Under the pieces are notes generated by a model, which did not search any database, was not told the origin of the DNA, and saw nothing but the letters and a program-made list of their open reading frames with translations. Below, piece by piece: positions 35,745 to 45,714 of a stretch of DNA of 64,000 nt (within the stretch, counting starts at the first letter, position 1; each line of letters opens with the position of its first letter). Origin of the DNA: Micromonospora sp. HNM0581. GTDB lineage: Bacteria > Actinomycetota > Actinomycetes > Mycobacteriales > Micromonosporaceae. Position numbers and translations under genes: made by a program. The stretch spans positions 124,001 to 188,000 of the forward strand of contig NZ_JAASAD010000003.1 of assembly GCF_012726175.1 (NCBI RefSeq). The letters run 5' to 3'.

Positions 35745-36749
35745 TCAGCCGGGTCGGCGGAAGCCCGCTACCGGCATCGTCGTGATGGGCGAGACGTTCA
35801 CCGGCTTACCGGCTCTCGGCGCATGGACCATCTGGTTGTTGCCCAAGTAGAGCCCGACGTGACTCACGTCGCTGCGGAAGAAGACGAGATCACCGGGACG
35901 CGCATCGGTGCGGGAGACCGCCTTGCCCTCGTTCCACTGGGCACCCGTGAAATGGGTGAGGTAGATGCCGGCCGCCCGGTACGCGTACTGGGTCAGACCG
36001 GAGCAGTCGAACGAGTTCGGGCCGGTGGCTCCCCACACGTAGGGCTTGCCGACCTGGGCGCAGGCCGTGCGGATGGCCGTGCGCGCGGCGTCGCTGACCA
36101 CGCCGTTGATGGTCGGGCAGTTGGTGGTCCTCACCGTGGTCACCGGAAGCGACTGCTCCAGCCGCTTGATCTCCGCGTCGATCTGCTTTTTCTTCGCCGC
36201 CAGCTGCTTCTCCTTCGTCTCCTGGTCGGCGATCAGGGCGTCCAGCTTGGTCTTCTCGTCGTCGTACTTCTTGCGGATCTTCATCACGCCCTCGAGCTCG
36301 CGACGCTCCTGCGAGGCGAGCCGGTCGAGGAAGACCATCTGCTCGCCGAGTTCGTTCGGCTTCGAGTTGAGCAGTACGACACCGACCTCCTTGGACGGGC
36401 CGGTGATGTAGTACCGGGAGGCGAGATCTGCCACTCGGTTCATCGCCAGCTCGGTCTCGAGGGCCAGCGGCTGGATCTTCTTCTCCAGGGTCTTCGACTT
36501 CTCACGATTGACCCGCAGCTGGGAACGCACCTTGTTGTACTGCTCGATGGTGGGTTCCAGCTTCTGCCACTGCTTGTCGATCTGAGCTTCGATCTCGTCG
36601 ACCGAGGGCTCGGCGTACGCGGGGGCGGCGAGCAGGCCGGCACCGACCGCGGCGGCGGCGACGAGGACGACCAGCCCACGGGTAGCCCTACGCAGACCAC
36701 CCGGACGGGATCGTCCCGGCGCGCGACGATGGAGGGGCATGGTAGCCAC
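35745..36749 (-). CDS. Secreted NlpC/P60 peptidoglycan hydrolase with coiled coil (2)
   Basis: The 334-residue paralogue has the same plan: signal segment GLVVLVAAAAVGAGLLAAPAYA with an AYA cleavage site near 42, a highly charged coiled coil (about 45-200), and an NlpC/P60 domain with FDCSGLTQYAYRAAG (Cys) and VSHVGLYLG (His). It is a cell-wall endopeptidase of RipA type. GTG 36749 follows AAAGGAGA; an ATG two codons later is possible. The two neighbours diverge enough to be old duplicates. A leader stem precedes the ribosome site (see 36767-36830). Confidence 0.9.
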   Translation of the reverse strand: MATMPLHRRAPGRSRPGGLRRATRGLVVLVAAAAVGAGLLAAPAYAEPSVDEIEAQIDKQWQKLEPTIEQYNKVRSQLRVNREKSKTLEKKIQPLALETELAMNRVADLASRYYITGPSKEVGVVLLNSKPNELGEQMVFLDRLASQERRELEGVMKIRKKYDDEKTKLDALIADQETKEKQLAAKKKQIDAEIKRLEQSLPVTTVRTTNCPTINGVVSDAARTAIRTACAQVGKPYVWGATGPNSFDCSGLTQYAYRAAGIYLTHFTGAQWNEGKAVSRTDARPGDLVFFRSDVSHVGLYLGNNQMVHAPRAGKPVNVSPITTMPVAGFRRPG

Positions 36750-36766
36750 CGGCAGCGTCTCCTTTG

Positions 36767-36830
36767 CGACCGACCGCCAGGCGTCCCGCGAGCGGAAAGG
36801 GGCGGGGACAGACGACCCATGGCGGTCGGT
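36767..36830 (-). promoter_or_regulatory. Leader RNA stem upstream of NlpC/P60 gene
   Basis: An 11-bp inverted repeat (ACCGACCGCCA at 36769-36779 and its complement at 36820-36830) encloses about 40 bases immediately upstream of the AAAGGAGA ribosome site. Its position next to the site suggests control of translation or a riboswitch-like leader. No ligand can be assigned. Confidence 0.4.
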
Positions 36831-36954
36831 GCCCAACATTAGGGAACGGTAGGTGAGGAATCAAGGCGACCAACGGCTCATTCACGTCTGCGCGACGGCA
36901 CGCACACAAAGGGTGTCCGCCGATTCGTTACAGTTATCTACGCCAATACAAGAG

Positions 36955-36991
36955 CGGACGGAGCGACACCTTTGGGGTGCCGCACCGTCCG
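36955..36991 (-). terminator. Imperfect hairpin after the iron-sulfur oxidoreductase
   Basis: Outer stem CGGACGG/CCGTCCG with a partly paired interior lies 16 bases after the stop at 37007 in minus sense. Confidence 0.55.
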
Positions 36992-37006
36992 ATGCGTACG
37001 AGCTGG

Positions 37007-39202
37007 TCAGCCGGCGACCGGCGCACTCTCCTCGGCGCCGCCGACCCCTGCGGGTTTGACCGACCGGAGCAGGACACTTGCCACGTCGACGACCTCGACC
37101 TGCTCGCCGGCGCCCTTGCCGTTCACTCCGTCGGTGAGCATCGTCGAACAGAACGGACAGCCGACGGCGACGGTCCTCGCCCCGGTGGACATGGCCTCCT
37201 CGACCCGGTCCACGTTGATTCGCTTGCCGATGCGCTCTTCCATCCACATGCGGGCCCCACCGGCGCCACAGCAGAAAGAACGTTCGCTGTTACGTGGCAT
37301 CTCGGTCAACCCGCCCTCGATCGCGCTGCCGAGCACCTCACGCGGCGGGGTGAAGACCCGGTTGTGCCGGCCCAGGTAACACGGATCGTGGTAGGTCACC
37401 CCGCCGTCGACCGGCTGGACCGGGGTGAGCCTGCCGGCGGAGACCAGGTGGGCCAGCAGTTGGGTGTGGTGCACCACCTCGAACTCACCGCCCAGTTGCC
37501 CGTACTCGTTGCCCAGGGTGTTGAAGCAGTGCGGACAGGTCGCGACGATCTTGCGTTTGGCCTTCTCCCGACCCTCGAACGCCTCGTTGAGGGTTTCGAC
37601 GTTCTGCTGGGCGAGCATCTGGAACACGAACTCGTTGCCGATCCGTCGGGCCGGGTCGCCGGAGCAGGTCTCCCCCTCACCGAGGATCGCGAAGGAGACA
37701 CCTGCCTCGTTGAGCAGGGTCGCGACGGCCCTAGTGGTCTTCTTTGCCCGGTCCTCGAACGCGCCCGCGCAGCCCACCCAGAAGAGGTACTCGAAGTCGG
37801 AGACCTCACCGACGCGGGGGACCTCGAATTCGAGCCCCTTGGTCCAGTCCTCGCGGGTGTTCTGCGGCGCGCCCCACGGGTTGCCCTTGTTCTCCAGGTT
37901 ACGCAGCATCACGCCGGCCTCGGAGGGGAAGCTGGATTCGATCAGCACCTGGTAGCGACGCATGTCGACGATGTGGTCGACATGCTCGATGTCCACCGGG
38001 CACTGCTCCACGCAGGCGCCGCAGGTGGTGCAGGACCAGAGAACGTCAGGGTCGATGACACCGCCGGCCTCGGCGTCGCCGACAAGTGGCTTCTCCGCCT
38101 CGGCGAGGGCCAGCACGTCGACGTGGGCGAGCTGCGCGACGGTGGCCTTCTCCTCACCGGTGAGGTCCTTGCCCCCACCGGCCAGCAGGTAGGGCGCCTT
38201 GGCGTAGGCATGGTCACGCAGGCTGAGCACCAGCAGCTTCGGCGACAGCGGCTTGCCGGTGTTCCAAGCAGGGCACTGTGACTGACAGCGGCCGCACTCG
38301 GTGCAGGTGCTGAAGTCCAGCAGCCCCTTCCAGGTGAACTGCTCGACCTGGGCGACTCCGAACTGGTCCTTCTCCGGATCGGCCTCCTCGAAGTCGAGCG
38401 GCTTGCCGTCGCTCATCATCGGCCGCAGTGCGCCGAGGCCGGAGCCGGCGCCACCGGGCTTGCGCTTGAAGAAGATGTTGGGGAAGGCGAGGAAGCGGTG
38501 CCAGGCGACGCCCATCGTCACGTTCAGGGAGATGACGATGACCCAGGTCATCGAGATCGAGATCTTGACGAGCGCGGCGACGCTGACGCCGGACTCCCAG
38601 GCCGGCAGCAGGGCACCGACCGCGTGACTCAGCGGCGTAGCCCACGTGGGGTACTCGAAGTGGTCGGTGGCCACCTTGAAACCACGGATCAGAAAACCCA
38701 TGACGAGTACGGCGAGGACGACCGCCTCGACGAAGTAGCCCTGCCACATGGTGGAGCCGGTGAACCGCGACCGGCGCCCTGCCCGGTTCGGCCGGTTCGC
38801 CAGCCGGATCGCGATCAGGACACCGATGCCGATCACACCCAGAATGCCGATCAACTCGGTGACCAGACCGTACAGCGTCCATCCGCCGACCAGCGGCAGC
38901 CCGCCGGTCGGTGACACCACCTCGAAGTACGCCTCGAGCACCAGTAGCGACAGCACGACGAAGCCGACCATCACGAACCAGTGCGCCGCGCCGACCACGC
39001 TCCAGCGAAGCATCCGGGTGTGCCCCGCGGTCTCCGCCAGCATGGTCCTGGTGCGGCGGGCCCGGTCACCGGACCGGGTCGGGTCGGGCTGACCCAGCCG
39101 GATGACGGCCACCATCTTCGAGACCGCGCGCACCGCAAGCCACACCGCAACGGCGGTGATGGCGGCCGCTAGGATCGTGGTGACGATCTGGACGCTGCCC
39201 AT
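37007..39202 (-). CDS. Membrane iron-sulfur heterodisulfide-reductase-like oxidoreductase
   Basis: A 731-residue protein with about six membrane helices in the first 280 residues (NarI-like quinone/haem region). It then has two 4Fe-4S motifs, CTECGRCQSQCP and CTTCGACVEQCP, and two CCG domains (CPHCFNTLGNEY, CCGAGGARMW) that bind a non-cubane cluster in HdrB/GlpC relatives. Mycobacterial Rv0338c has the same plan. It probably moves electrons between a cytoplasmic donor and the quinone pool. ATG 39202 was chosen at the first hydrophobic segment; an upstream extension to 39310 looks non-coding. It is monocistronic with a 274-base upstream spacer. Confidence 0.88.
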   Translation of the reverse strand: MGSVQIVTTILAAAITAVAVWLAVRAVSKMVAVIRLGQPDPTRSGDRARRTRTMLAETAGHTRMLRWSVVGAAHWFVMVGFVVLSLLVLEAYFEVVSPTGGLPLVGGWTLYGLVTELIGILGVIGIGVLIAIRLANRPNRAGRRSRFTGSTMWQGYFVEAVVLAVLVMGFLIRGFKVATDHFEYPTWATPLSHAVGALLPAWESGVSVAALVKISISMTWVIVISLNVTMGVAWHRFLAFPNIFFKRKPGGAGSGLGALRPMMSDGKPLDFEEADPEKDQFGVAQVEQFTWKGLLDFSTCTECGRCQSQCPAWNTGKPLSPKLLVLSLRDHAYAKAPYLLAGGGKDLTGEEKATVAQLAHVDVLALAEAEKPLVGDAEAGGVIDPDVLWSCTTCGACVEQCPVDIEHVDHIVDMRRYQVLIESSFPSEAGVMLRNLENKGNPWGAPQNTREDWTKGLEFEVPRVGEVSDFEYLFWVGCAGAFEDRAKKTTRAVATLLNEAGVSFAILGEGETCSGDPARRIGNEFVFQMLAQQNVETLNEAFEGREKAKRKIVATCPHCFNTLGNEYGQLGGEFEVVHHTQLLAHLVSAGRLTPVQPVDGGVTYHDPCYLGRHNRVFTPPREVLGSAIEGGLTEMPRNSERSFCCGAGGARMWMEERIGKRINVDRVEEAMSTGARTVAVGCPFCSTMLTDGVNGKGAGEQVEVVDVASVLLRSVKPAGVGGAEESAPVAG

Positions 39203-39476
39203 CGAGTTGGCCTCCCGGTCTGCTGCCTGTCGAGCGGCTCGGCCACCGGGGCTGTCGGTGCCGACGTCCGACCCGACGCCGCACCTGACCCGATCGGTCG
39301 ATGACCTCACTCCGCTCGGTCATGCAGTGCAGCCTACGCGCAAGGTTACCCAGCAGTAACGTGAGTCATCTCGCAACCACGGGCTGCGCTGCCCTGCGCA
39401 CACCTTAGGAGACCGGCGACAGCTGAACACCGTGGGGCCGCCGGCCCTGCCAGACAGACGGGCGCCGCGCTGCGGG

Positions 39477-39743
39477 TCAGCGCCAGCGGGAGAGCACGAT
39501 CAGTGAGGCGACCATGGCGCCGAACCCGACCGCGAGATTCCAGTAACCCAGCTCCATGACCGGGTACTCCTGCTCGGAGAGGTAGTAGACCACCAGCCAA
39601 CCGATGCCGAAGACGATAAGCGACACCGCCAGGACCGGCAGCCACACCGGGCTCGGCTTGTTGGTCGCCGCAGTCGTCGCCGTCGGGCGGACGTCCGTAG
39701 GCGGGGTGTACACCTTCTTCTTGCGGACCTGAGACTTGGGCAC
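39477..39743 (-). CDS. crgA: Cell division protein CrgA
   Basis: An 88-residue two-helix membrane protein. The N-terminus MPKSQVRKKKVYTPP is diagnostic of CrgA, followed by helices PVWLPVLAVSLIVFGIGWLV and WNLAVGFGAMVASLIVL. CrgA recruits FtsZ/FtsI partners to the septum in actinobacteria and, in sporulating species, coordinates septation. It heads the chromosomal cell-wall locus and is divergent from the DUF881 gene across 225 bases. Confidence 0.95.
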   Translation of the reverse strand: MPKSQVRKKKVYTPPTDVRPTATTAATNKPSPVWLPVLAVSLIVFGIGWLVVYYLSEQEYPVMELGYWNLAVGFGAMVASLIVLSRWR

Positions 39744-39968
39744 GGCGCTCTCCAGAGGGGTTACGACCTCGTCCGGCCTGACAACCGGGCGCGAGGGCGA
39801 CGGTCCATGGCCAATAATGTTCGACAGCTAGCGTAGTCCGGAAGACCCGTCCGATCCACGAATGAGGTGAGACAGGTACCGGGCAGCATCGGAAAACAAG
39901 ACCGCACGCCCGGGGCTACACCCCCGCACCGGGCGGCGTCGGAGCGCAACGACGAAGGGGACAGGACC

Positions 39969-40778
39969 GTGGAGTACACCTCCGGTGCAGCGTCGTGGCA
40001 GAAGGCGCTGCGACGACTCGTCGCCGGGTTACTTCCTCGGCGGCCACGTCAACATCGGCCGCTCTGGTCGGTCGGTGTACCGCTCATCGCCCTGGCCGCC
40101 GGTCTGCTCTTCACCACGACGGCCACCACGGCCGGGGGTACCGCGCTGCGCGAGGACCGCCGACCCCAACTGACCGAGTTGATCGAGGACCGCCGCGAGC
40201 AGGTGGCGGCGAACGAGAAGCGGGCCGCCACGCTCCGCGGCGAGTTGGAAGATCGGACGGCCGTCCTCGCCAACTCCGACGGCCCGATCCGCGAACAGCA
40301 GCAGCGGGCCGACGCCAGCCGGACCGCCGCCGGCTTCACCGCCTTGACCGGCTCCGGTCTGACCGTCGAGCTCAACGACGCACCGCAGCTCAGCAAGCTG
40401 CCCGAAGGCGCCTCGAACGACGACCTCGTCGTCCATCAGGGCGACGTACAGGCGGTGGTCAACGCGCTCTGGGCCGGCGGAGCCGAGGCGATGTCAATCA
40501 TGAACGTACGTGTCCTGGCGACCAGCGCGGTACGCTGCGTGGGTAACACCCTGCTGTTGCACGGCCGGGTGTACTCCCCACCCTTCAAGATCGTGGCAAT
40601 TGGCGATCCCGCCGCACTCCGGCAGGCCCTCGCCGTTTCCGAGGGAGTCCGGTGGTTCAGGGACGCGGTGAACAACTACCAGCTCGGCTACTCAGAGACC
40701 TCCGGCACCGTCACGGTGCCCGCCTTCGAGGACTCCACCACCCTGCGCTCGGCGACGGTGCCGGCGGTGCCGCGATGA
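39969..40778 (+). CDS. DUF881 family membrane-anchored protein
   Basis: A 269-residue protein with one N-terminal helix ([19 protein letters not shown], about 36-54), a coiled-coil ([19 protein letters not shown]) and a conserved extracellular DUF881 domain ([32 protein letters not shown]). DUF881 genes cluster with crgA, sortase and pknB in actinobacteria; function is unknown but an envelope or division role is likely. GTG 39969 follows AAGGGGACAGG. The sortase gene starts 7 bases after its stop. Confidence 0.88.
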   Translation: MEYTSGAASWQKALRRLVAGLLPRRPRQHRPLWSVGVPLIALAAGLLFTTTATTAGGTALREDRRPQLTELIEDRREQVAANEKRAATLRGELEDRTAVLANSDGPIREQQQRADASRTAAGFTALTGSGLTVELNDAPQLSKLPEGASNDDLVVHQGDVQAVVNALWAGGAEAMSIMNVRVLATSAVRCVGNTLLLHGRVYSPPFKIVAIGDPAALRQALAVSEGVRWFRDAVNNYQLGYSETSGTVTVPAFEDSTTLRSATVPAVPR

Positions 40779-40785
40779 GCCCACG

Positions 40786-42486
40786 ATGAACGCGCACTCC
40801 GACGGTCGGCACCGCGACCAGGCCGACGAGCCCACCGCCCTCCTACCCAGGATCGAACGGGACGCATCGGCCGGCACCCGTGCGCCCCAAACCTGGCCGG
40901 ACCCGGTGCTGCCCACCCGGTCCGGTCCCGCACAGGCACCCCCAGGCAGGTCACCAGCAGCAACTCCACGTCCCTCCGATCAGGTCGCAGCCGGCGCCCG
41001 CGCGCCGGAAAGCCAACGGCCAACCAACTCGGGCCGCTTCGACGGCACCGCGGAAACCGCCCCGCCCGCCGTCTCCGGCCGATGGGATCCACCACCGCCG
41101 GCCCTGACACCGAGCGAGCAGCAGGCTGATCCCGCCCGTGTGACGAAGCAAGGGGACTCCGCTCCGGCACATGACGCCGCCAGCCGGCAACAGGGCACCG
41201 GGAACACCGACAAGTGGCACGGCGTACCCCTCCCGTCGAGTCAACCGGACATTCCGGTGGGGCCTACGCCGTGGCACGGCGCCTTCCAGCCGACCCCGGC
41301 AACGCGACCGGCACAGGCGGACCAGGACAGGTCGACACCGAACCATCCGCGTCCCGGCCAGGCAGATCCGGGCAGAACTGCGGCGAACGGCTCGCCGTAC
41401 CCGACACCCGGCAAATTCGACTGGTCCGGCGACGGGCCTACCACGTTGATACCGAAGGTCGACGACCGCGCCGGCCCGGCAAACAGCCGTCGGGGCACGG
41501 AGCCGACCAGCGTCACCCCGGCCGACACCGCCCCCGGTCAGTCGCGCCGATTGGCCGACCCGGCGGCCACCGCCATCATCCCGACGGTCACCGGAGCTGG
41601 ACCGAGGGCCGTGCCCGCCCTGGACTCCACCGCCCTGATGGGTGCCGTACCCCGGCCCCCGAGGAGCGGGGCACCGTCCGGCGATTCCGATCCGCCTGCC
41701 GAGGCGCCGAAGCCACGACGCGGCGACCGGGTGGTGCAGCTTCGCCCCCACCAGACGGAGGAGGGCTACAAGAGCGTCTACTCGGAGCTGACCCGACCGT
41801 CTCTGTGGTCCCGGGTACGTACCGGTCTCCGGTTCAGCGGTGAACTTCTGATCACCTTCGGTCTGGTGGTGCTGCTCTTCGCCGGCTACGAGATCTGGGG
41901 CAAGTCGGCGATCGTCGACGCCCACCAGGGTGAGCTCAGCGAGCAACTGGCCCAGGCCTGGGCGCCGGATCCGGTGACGGATCCGACGGTGTCAGCGTCA
42001 GCGAGCCCGTCCACCAAGCCGCAACCGGCAGTGCAGGGCACACCGATCGCTGGCCTCTACATCCCCAAACTCGACAAGGAATGGGTCGTGGTCGAGGGCG
42101 TCGGGCAGCAGGACATCCGGTACGCGCCGGGGCACTACCCGGACAGCGCAGACCCGGGCCAGGTGGGCAACTTCTCCGTGGCCGGACACCGGAACCGGGC
42201 CACCTTCTGGCGACTGGACGAGCTGAGTGGGGGTGACCCGATCGTGGTCGAGGGCCGCACCGAGTGGTACGTCTACCAGGTGACCGAGAGTCTCGTCGTC
42301 AAGCCGACGCAGGTCGAGGTGGTGGCTCCGGTGCCGGGCCGACCGGGCGTGAAGCCGACCAAGCGGATGCTGACCCTGACCACCTGCAACCCGAAGTTCG
42401 ACAACTACGAGCGGTTGATCATTCACGCCGAGTTGACGCGTACCCAGCCGAAGGCCGAGGGGCGCCCGGCGGAGCTGGGGACCTGA
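40786..42486 (+). CDS. Class E sortase with long Pro-rich cytoplasmic N-terminus
   Basis: A 566-residue sortase-family transpeptidase. The first ~340 residues are Pro/Ala/Asp-rich and low in complexity; a membrane helix ([20 protein letters not shown]) follows near 350. The catalytic domain has [15 protein letters not shown], His in [10 protein letters not shown], Cys in [10 protein letters not shown] and Arg in ENYERL-type position (NYERL). Class E enzymes anchor proteins bearing LAxTG signals. The usual family length is about 250-350, so the disordered extension is notable and could be a kinase substrate, since pknA/pknB lie nearby. Confidence 0.88.
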   Translation: MNAHSDGRHRDQADEPTALLPRIERDASAGTRAPQTWPDPVLPTRSGPAQAPPGRSPAATPRPSDQVAAGARAPESQRPTNSGRFDGTAETAPPAVSGRWDPPPPALTPSEQQADPARVTKQGDSAPAHDAASRQQGTGNTDKWHGVPLPSSQPDIPVGPTPWHGAFQPTPATRPAQADQDRSTPNHPRPGQADPGRTAANGSPYPTPGKFDWSGDGPTTLIPKVDDRAGPANSRRGTEPTSVTPADTAPGQSRRLADPAATAIIPTVTGAGPRAVPALDSTALMGAVPRPPRSGAPSGDSDPPAEAPKPRRGDRVVQLRPHQTEEGYKSVYSELTRPSLWSRVRTGLRFSGELLITFGLVVLLFAGYEIWGKSAIVDAHQGELSEQLAQAWAPDPVTDPTVSASASPSTKPQPAVQGTPIAGLYIPKLDKEWVVVEGVGQQDIRYAPGHYPDSADPGQVGNFSVAGHRNRATFWRLDELSGGDPIVVEGRTEWYVYQVTESLVVKPTQVEVVAPVPGRPGVKPTKRMLTLTTCNPKFDNYERLIIHAELTRTQPKAEGRPAELGT

Positions 42487-42488
42487 CG

Positions 42489-42791
42489 ATGTACGCCTGG
42501 ATCTGGCGCAAGCTGCCCTTCGGGCTGCCCGGCAAGCTCGCCGGCAGCCTGCTGCTCGCCACCACCATGGTGGCGTTGCTGTGGTACGTGGTGTTTCCCT
42601 GGGCGGAACCGCTGCTTCCCTTCGACGACGTGCAGGTCACCCAGGACGACTCCGGCGTACCGGACGCACCGGACGGCGACTTCGGGCCCGGGGACGACGA
42701 CGCGGTCGACGACGCCCCGCCGGGCGACGAGCACGACCTGCCGTACGACACCGACCGGAACAACACTCCGCCGCCGGACGAGGACGAGTGA
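42489..42791 (+). CDS. Small membrane protein with acidic tail
   Basis: A 100-residue protein: MYAWIWRKLPFG, one helix (LAGSLLLATTMVALLWYVVF, about 18-37), then a strongly acidic Asp/Pro/Glu tail. It follows the sortase by 2 bases and overlaps pabA (GTGA). Similar small proteins sit between sortase and pabA in related genomes. Its function is unknown. Confidence 0.8.
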   Translation: MYAWIWRKLPFGLPGKLAGSLLLATTMVALLWYVVFPWAEPLLPFDDVQVTQDDSGVPDAPDGDFGPGDDDAVDDAPPGDEHDLPYDTDRNNTPPPDEDE

Positions 42792-43447
42792 GCCCGATGC
42801 GCGTCCTGGTGATCGACAACTACGACTCGTTCGTCTTCAACCTGGTGCAGTACCTCGGCCAGCTCGGCGTCGAGTGCGAGGTACGACGCAACGACGAGAT
42901 CGAGGTGGCCGAGGTTGGCCGGGTCGGCGTGGCTGGCGTCCTGCTCTCGCCGGGTCCGGGCGCACCCGACCGCGCCGGCATCTGCCTCGACGTGATCCGC
43001 GAGTACGCCGGCAAACTGCCGATCTTCGGGGTCTGCCTGGGTCACCAGGCCATCGGCGAGGCGTTCGGTGCGACGGTCAACCGCGCTCCGGAGTTGCTGC
43101 ACGGCAAGACCTCGGAGGTCCGCCACGACGGCACCGGCGTCCTCGCCGGGCTGCCTGACCCCTTCACGGCGACCCGATACCACTCGCTCGCCGTGCTGCG
43201 GGAAACTCTGCCGGCCGAGTTGGAGGTGACCGGCTGGACCGCCTCCGGGATCGTGATGGCGATGCGACACCGCACCGTGCCGATCGAGGGCGTCCAGTTC
43301 CACCCCGAGTCGGTGCTCACCGAGGGCGGTCACCTGATGCTGGCCAACTGGCTCGCCGCCTGCGGCCACCCGCAGGCGCTGGAACGCGCCCCGGAACTGG
43401 CCGCCGAGGTCGATGCCCGCCGCCGCGCCGCCTTCGCCATCACCTGA
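42788..43447 (+). CDS. pabA: Glutamine amidotransferase, aminodeoxychorismate/anthranilate synthase component II
   Basis: A 219-residue class I amidotransferase. VLVIDNYDSFVFNLVQYL is the TrpG/PabA N-terminus, Cys in FGVCLGHQAIG and His/Glu in VQFHPES form the triad. It delivers ammonia from glutamine to component I for folate (PabB) or tryptophan (TrpE) synthesis; the partner is not in the window. GTG 42788 overlaps the previous stop, with ATG 42797 as alternative. A trpG/pabA gene upstream of pknB is conserved across actinobacteria. Confidence 0.92.
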   Translation: MSPMRVLVIDNYDSFVFNLVQYLGQLGVECEVRRNDEIEVAEVGRVGVAGVLLSPGPGAPDRAGICLDVIREYAGKLPIFGVCLGHQAIGEAFGATVNRAPELLHGKTSEVRHDGTGVLAGLPDPFTATRYHSLAVLRETLPAELEVTGWTASGIVMAMRHRTVPIEGVQFHPESVLTEGGHLMLANWLAACGHPQALERAPELAAEVDARRRAAFAIT

Positions 43448-43455
43448 GCGTATTT

Positions 43456-43474
43456 GAGAAGGCCATGCCTTTTC
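43456..43474 (+). terminator. Terminator after pabA
   Basis: An 8-bp stem GAGAAGGC/GCCTTTTC with a CAT loop ends in a short T-run 9 bases past the pabA stop. Confidence 0.6.
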
Positions 43475-43491
43475 GAACCCACTCTGGAGGG

Positions 43492-43797
43492 TCAGGAATC
43501 GGGATGCTCCGCTCCGCCCCGGCGTAGGTCCCGGGTGATCAGGAGCGTCCCGGCCTGGACCGTCAACGCCGTTACGCCGACGGCCTGTGCGATCCGGTCG
43601 ATCCGCTTGGCGGTGCACGCTTGGAAGGCCCGATCACGGTACGGCCCGTCCGCGGAGTCCACCCAGCGGTCGAGGTCCATCGCCAGGGTGTTGCCGCAGG
43701 TGGCCCCCTCGTGGTTGCCGGCCACCCTGATCTCGATCGGGAAGAGCAGCAGAAGCACCACCACGATGGCGCCGAGCAGCGCGACTCGGGACGGCAT
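43492..43797 (-). CDS. Small membrane protein, function unknown
   Basis: A 101-residue protein with two likely membrane segments (VALLGAIVVVLLLLFPI near 5-21 and IAQAVGVTALTVQAGTLLI near 71-89) and two cysteines in the outer loop (GATCGNTL, QACTAKR). I do not recognise the family. It lies between pabA and pknB, reading the same way as pknB. ATG 43797 is used; a GTG sits one codon earlier. Confidence 0.65.
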   Translation of the reverse strand: MPSRVALLGAIVVVLLLLFPIEIRVAGNHEGATCGNTLAMDLDRWVDSADGPYRDRAFQACTAKRIDRIAQAVGVTALTVQAGTLLITRDLRRGGAEHPDS

Positions 43798-43887
43798 CAC
43801 CAGGGTCTCGATCCTGGATCGGTCGGTGCTGCCTCAGTCCCGATCAGGCACATGGTGCGGCAAGACTGACGTTCCGGGACCAGACCG

Positions 43888-45714
43888 TCATTCTCTGGAA
43901 AGCCGGAACGGCGGGGTAGGCAGAACGGAGCCGCCGCCGCCCCCACCGTCGTCGTCTCCATCCGGCGGCGGCGTGGTGGGAGCACCGGTGGTCGGCGGCG
44001 TCTGGCTCGGCGGGTCCGGGTCCTCGTCCGGCTCCGGCACCGACACGATGATCTTCACCGTGCTGCCCTTCGTCCGCTCGGTATTGGCGTTCGGGTTCTG
44101 GTCGACCACCCGCCCAGCCTGATCGGCGGGGACCTCCGGACCCAGGTCGGTGTCGACGTCGAAGCCGGCGCGTTCCAGCGTTCGCTTGGCTTCATCCTCG
44201 GACAGACCGACCACCGACGGCACCGCTACGACGTTGCCCTTCGAGACGGTCAGGATGATCTCGGTACCCTCCGCGACCTTCTCACCGGAGGGCGGGTCTA
44301 CCTTCAGCACCTGCCCCTCGGATGCCGAGTTGTCGGCCTCCTCGATCTTCACCTCGAGTTTGAGGTTCTCCAGCTGCGTCTCGGCACTCTCCCGGGTGCT
44401 GCCGACAAGACCGGGTGGGATGGTCACCTCGGGCTTACCGCCACAGATGCGTACGCTCACCGTGCTATTCGGTGCGGCTCGCTCGCCGGGTGGCGGGGAC
44501 TGCTTGGTGACCGTCCCCTCCTTGCAGTCCGAGGTGAACTCCGGCTCATCGCGCGCCGGAACGAAGCCGTCCTGCTCGATCCGAGCGAACGCGTCGGCCT
44601 GGCTGAGCCCGGTGACCGTCGGCACCGCGACGTCCTGCGGCTCATCACGCTCACCCAACTGCAGGGCAGCGACCAAGGCGATCACCGCGAGCACACCGAG
44701 CGCGGCGAACATGGCGATCAGCCACGACGACGCCTTCCGCTGGCGTGGATCACCCACCCGGGCGGGGATCTGCCGAGTCTGCGTCGCGCCCGTCGACGGG
44801 TAGCCCGGACCGGCCGCAGCCATCGCCACGGTCTCGTCCTCGCGCATCACCGGAGTGGCCAGCACCGGCCGGCCGGCTGCCGCGCGGAGCACGTCAGCCC
44901 GCATCTCCCCGGCGCTCTGGTAGCGGTTCAACGGGTTCTTCGACAGCGCCTTCAGCACGATCGCGTCGACCGCCGGGTTGACGTCCGGGTTCAGGTCGCT
45001 CGGGGTCGGCGGCGCTTCCCGCACGTGCTGGTACGCCACGCTGACCGGGCTGTCACCGACGAACGGCGGATGCCCGCAGAGCAGCTCGAAAAGCACACAG
45101 CCAGCGGCGTACACATCGGAGCGGGCGTCGACCGCCTCCCCGCGCGCCTGTTCCGGGGAAAGATACTGCGCCGTGCCGATGACCGCACTGGTCTGCGTCA
45201 TCGTGGTGGCGCCGCTGGCCAACGCCCGGGCGATACCGAAGTCCATCACCTTGACCTGGCCGGTCTGGGTGAGCATCACGTTGCCCGGCTTGATGTCACG
45301 GTGGATGATGCCGTGCCGATGGCTGAAGTCCAACGCGGCGCAGATGTCGGCGGAGATCTCCAGCGCCCGCCGGGGTTGCAACCGGCCCTCCGCGCCGAGC
45401 ACCTCCTTGAGGGTGCGTCCGTTCACGAACTCCATGACGATGAACGGAAGCGTCTCACCCGTTGGCGCCTGCTCCTCACCGGTGTCGTAGACGGCGACGA
45501 TGGCCGGATGGTTGAGGGAGGCGGCGTTCTGTGCCTCCCGCCGGAAACGCATCTGGAAGGTGGCGTCCCGGGCCAGGTCGGTGCGGAGCATCTTGATCGC
45601 GACATCCCGACCGAGCCGCAGGTCACGACCACGATGCACCTCGGCCATGCCGCCGTACCCGAGCAGCTCGCCGACCTGGTACCTGCCACCGAGCAGGCGG
45701 GCCTGCGCTGTCAT
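43888..45714 (-). CDS. pknB: Ser/Thr protein kinase PknB with PASTA domains
   Basis: A 608-residue receptor kinase. The cytoplasmic kinase domain has GYGGMAEV (P-loop), AIKML, HRDIKPGNVML, DFGIARA and SPEQARGE. A membrane helix (SWLIAMFAALGVLAVIALVAAL) lies near 330, and three PASTA repeats follow (about 355-540) before an acidic Pro-rich tail. PASTA repeats bind muropeptides, so the kinase senses cell-wall status and phosphorylates division and wall enzymes. Most relatives have four PASTA repeats; here I count three. Its ATG overlaps the pknA stop. Confidence 0.95.
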   Translation of the reverse strand: MTAQARLLGGRYQVGELLGYGGMAEVHRGRDLRLGRDVAIKMLRTDLARDATFQMRFRREAQNAASLNHPAIVAVYDTGEEQAPTGETLPFIVMEFVNGRTLKEVLGAEGRLQPRRALEISADICAALDFSHRHGIIHRDIKPGNVMLTQTGQVKVMDFGIARALASGATTMTQTSAVIGTAQYLSPEQARGEAVDARSDVYAAGCVLFELLCGHPPFVGDSPVSVAYQHVREAPPTPSDLNPDVNPAVDAIVLKALSKNPLNRYQSAGEMRADVLRAAAGRPVLATPVMREDETVAMAAAGPGYPSTGATQTRQIPARVGDPRQRKASSWLIAMFAALGVLAVIALVAALQLGERDEPQDVAVPTVTGLSQADAFARIEQDGFVPARDEPEFTSDCKEGTVTKQSPPPGERAAPNSTVSVRICGGKPEVTIPPGLVGSTRESAETQLENLKLEVKIEEADNSASEGQVLKVDPPSGEKVAEGTEIILTVSKGNVVAVPSVVGLSEDEAKRTLERAGFDVDTDLGPEVPADQAGRVVDQNPNANTERTKGSTVKIIVSVPEPDEDPDPPSQTPPTTGAPTTPPPDGDDDGGGGGGSVLPTPPFRLSRE

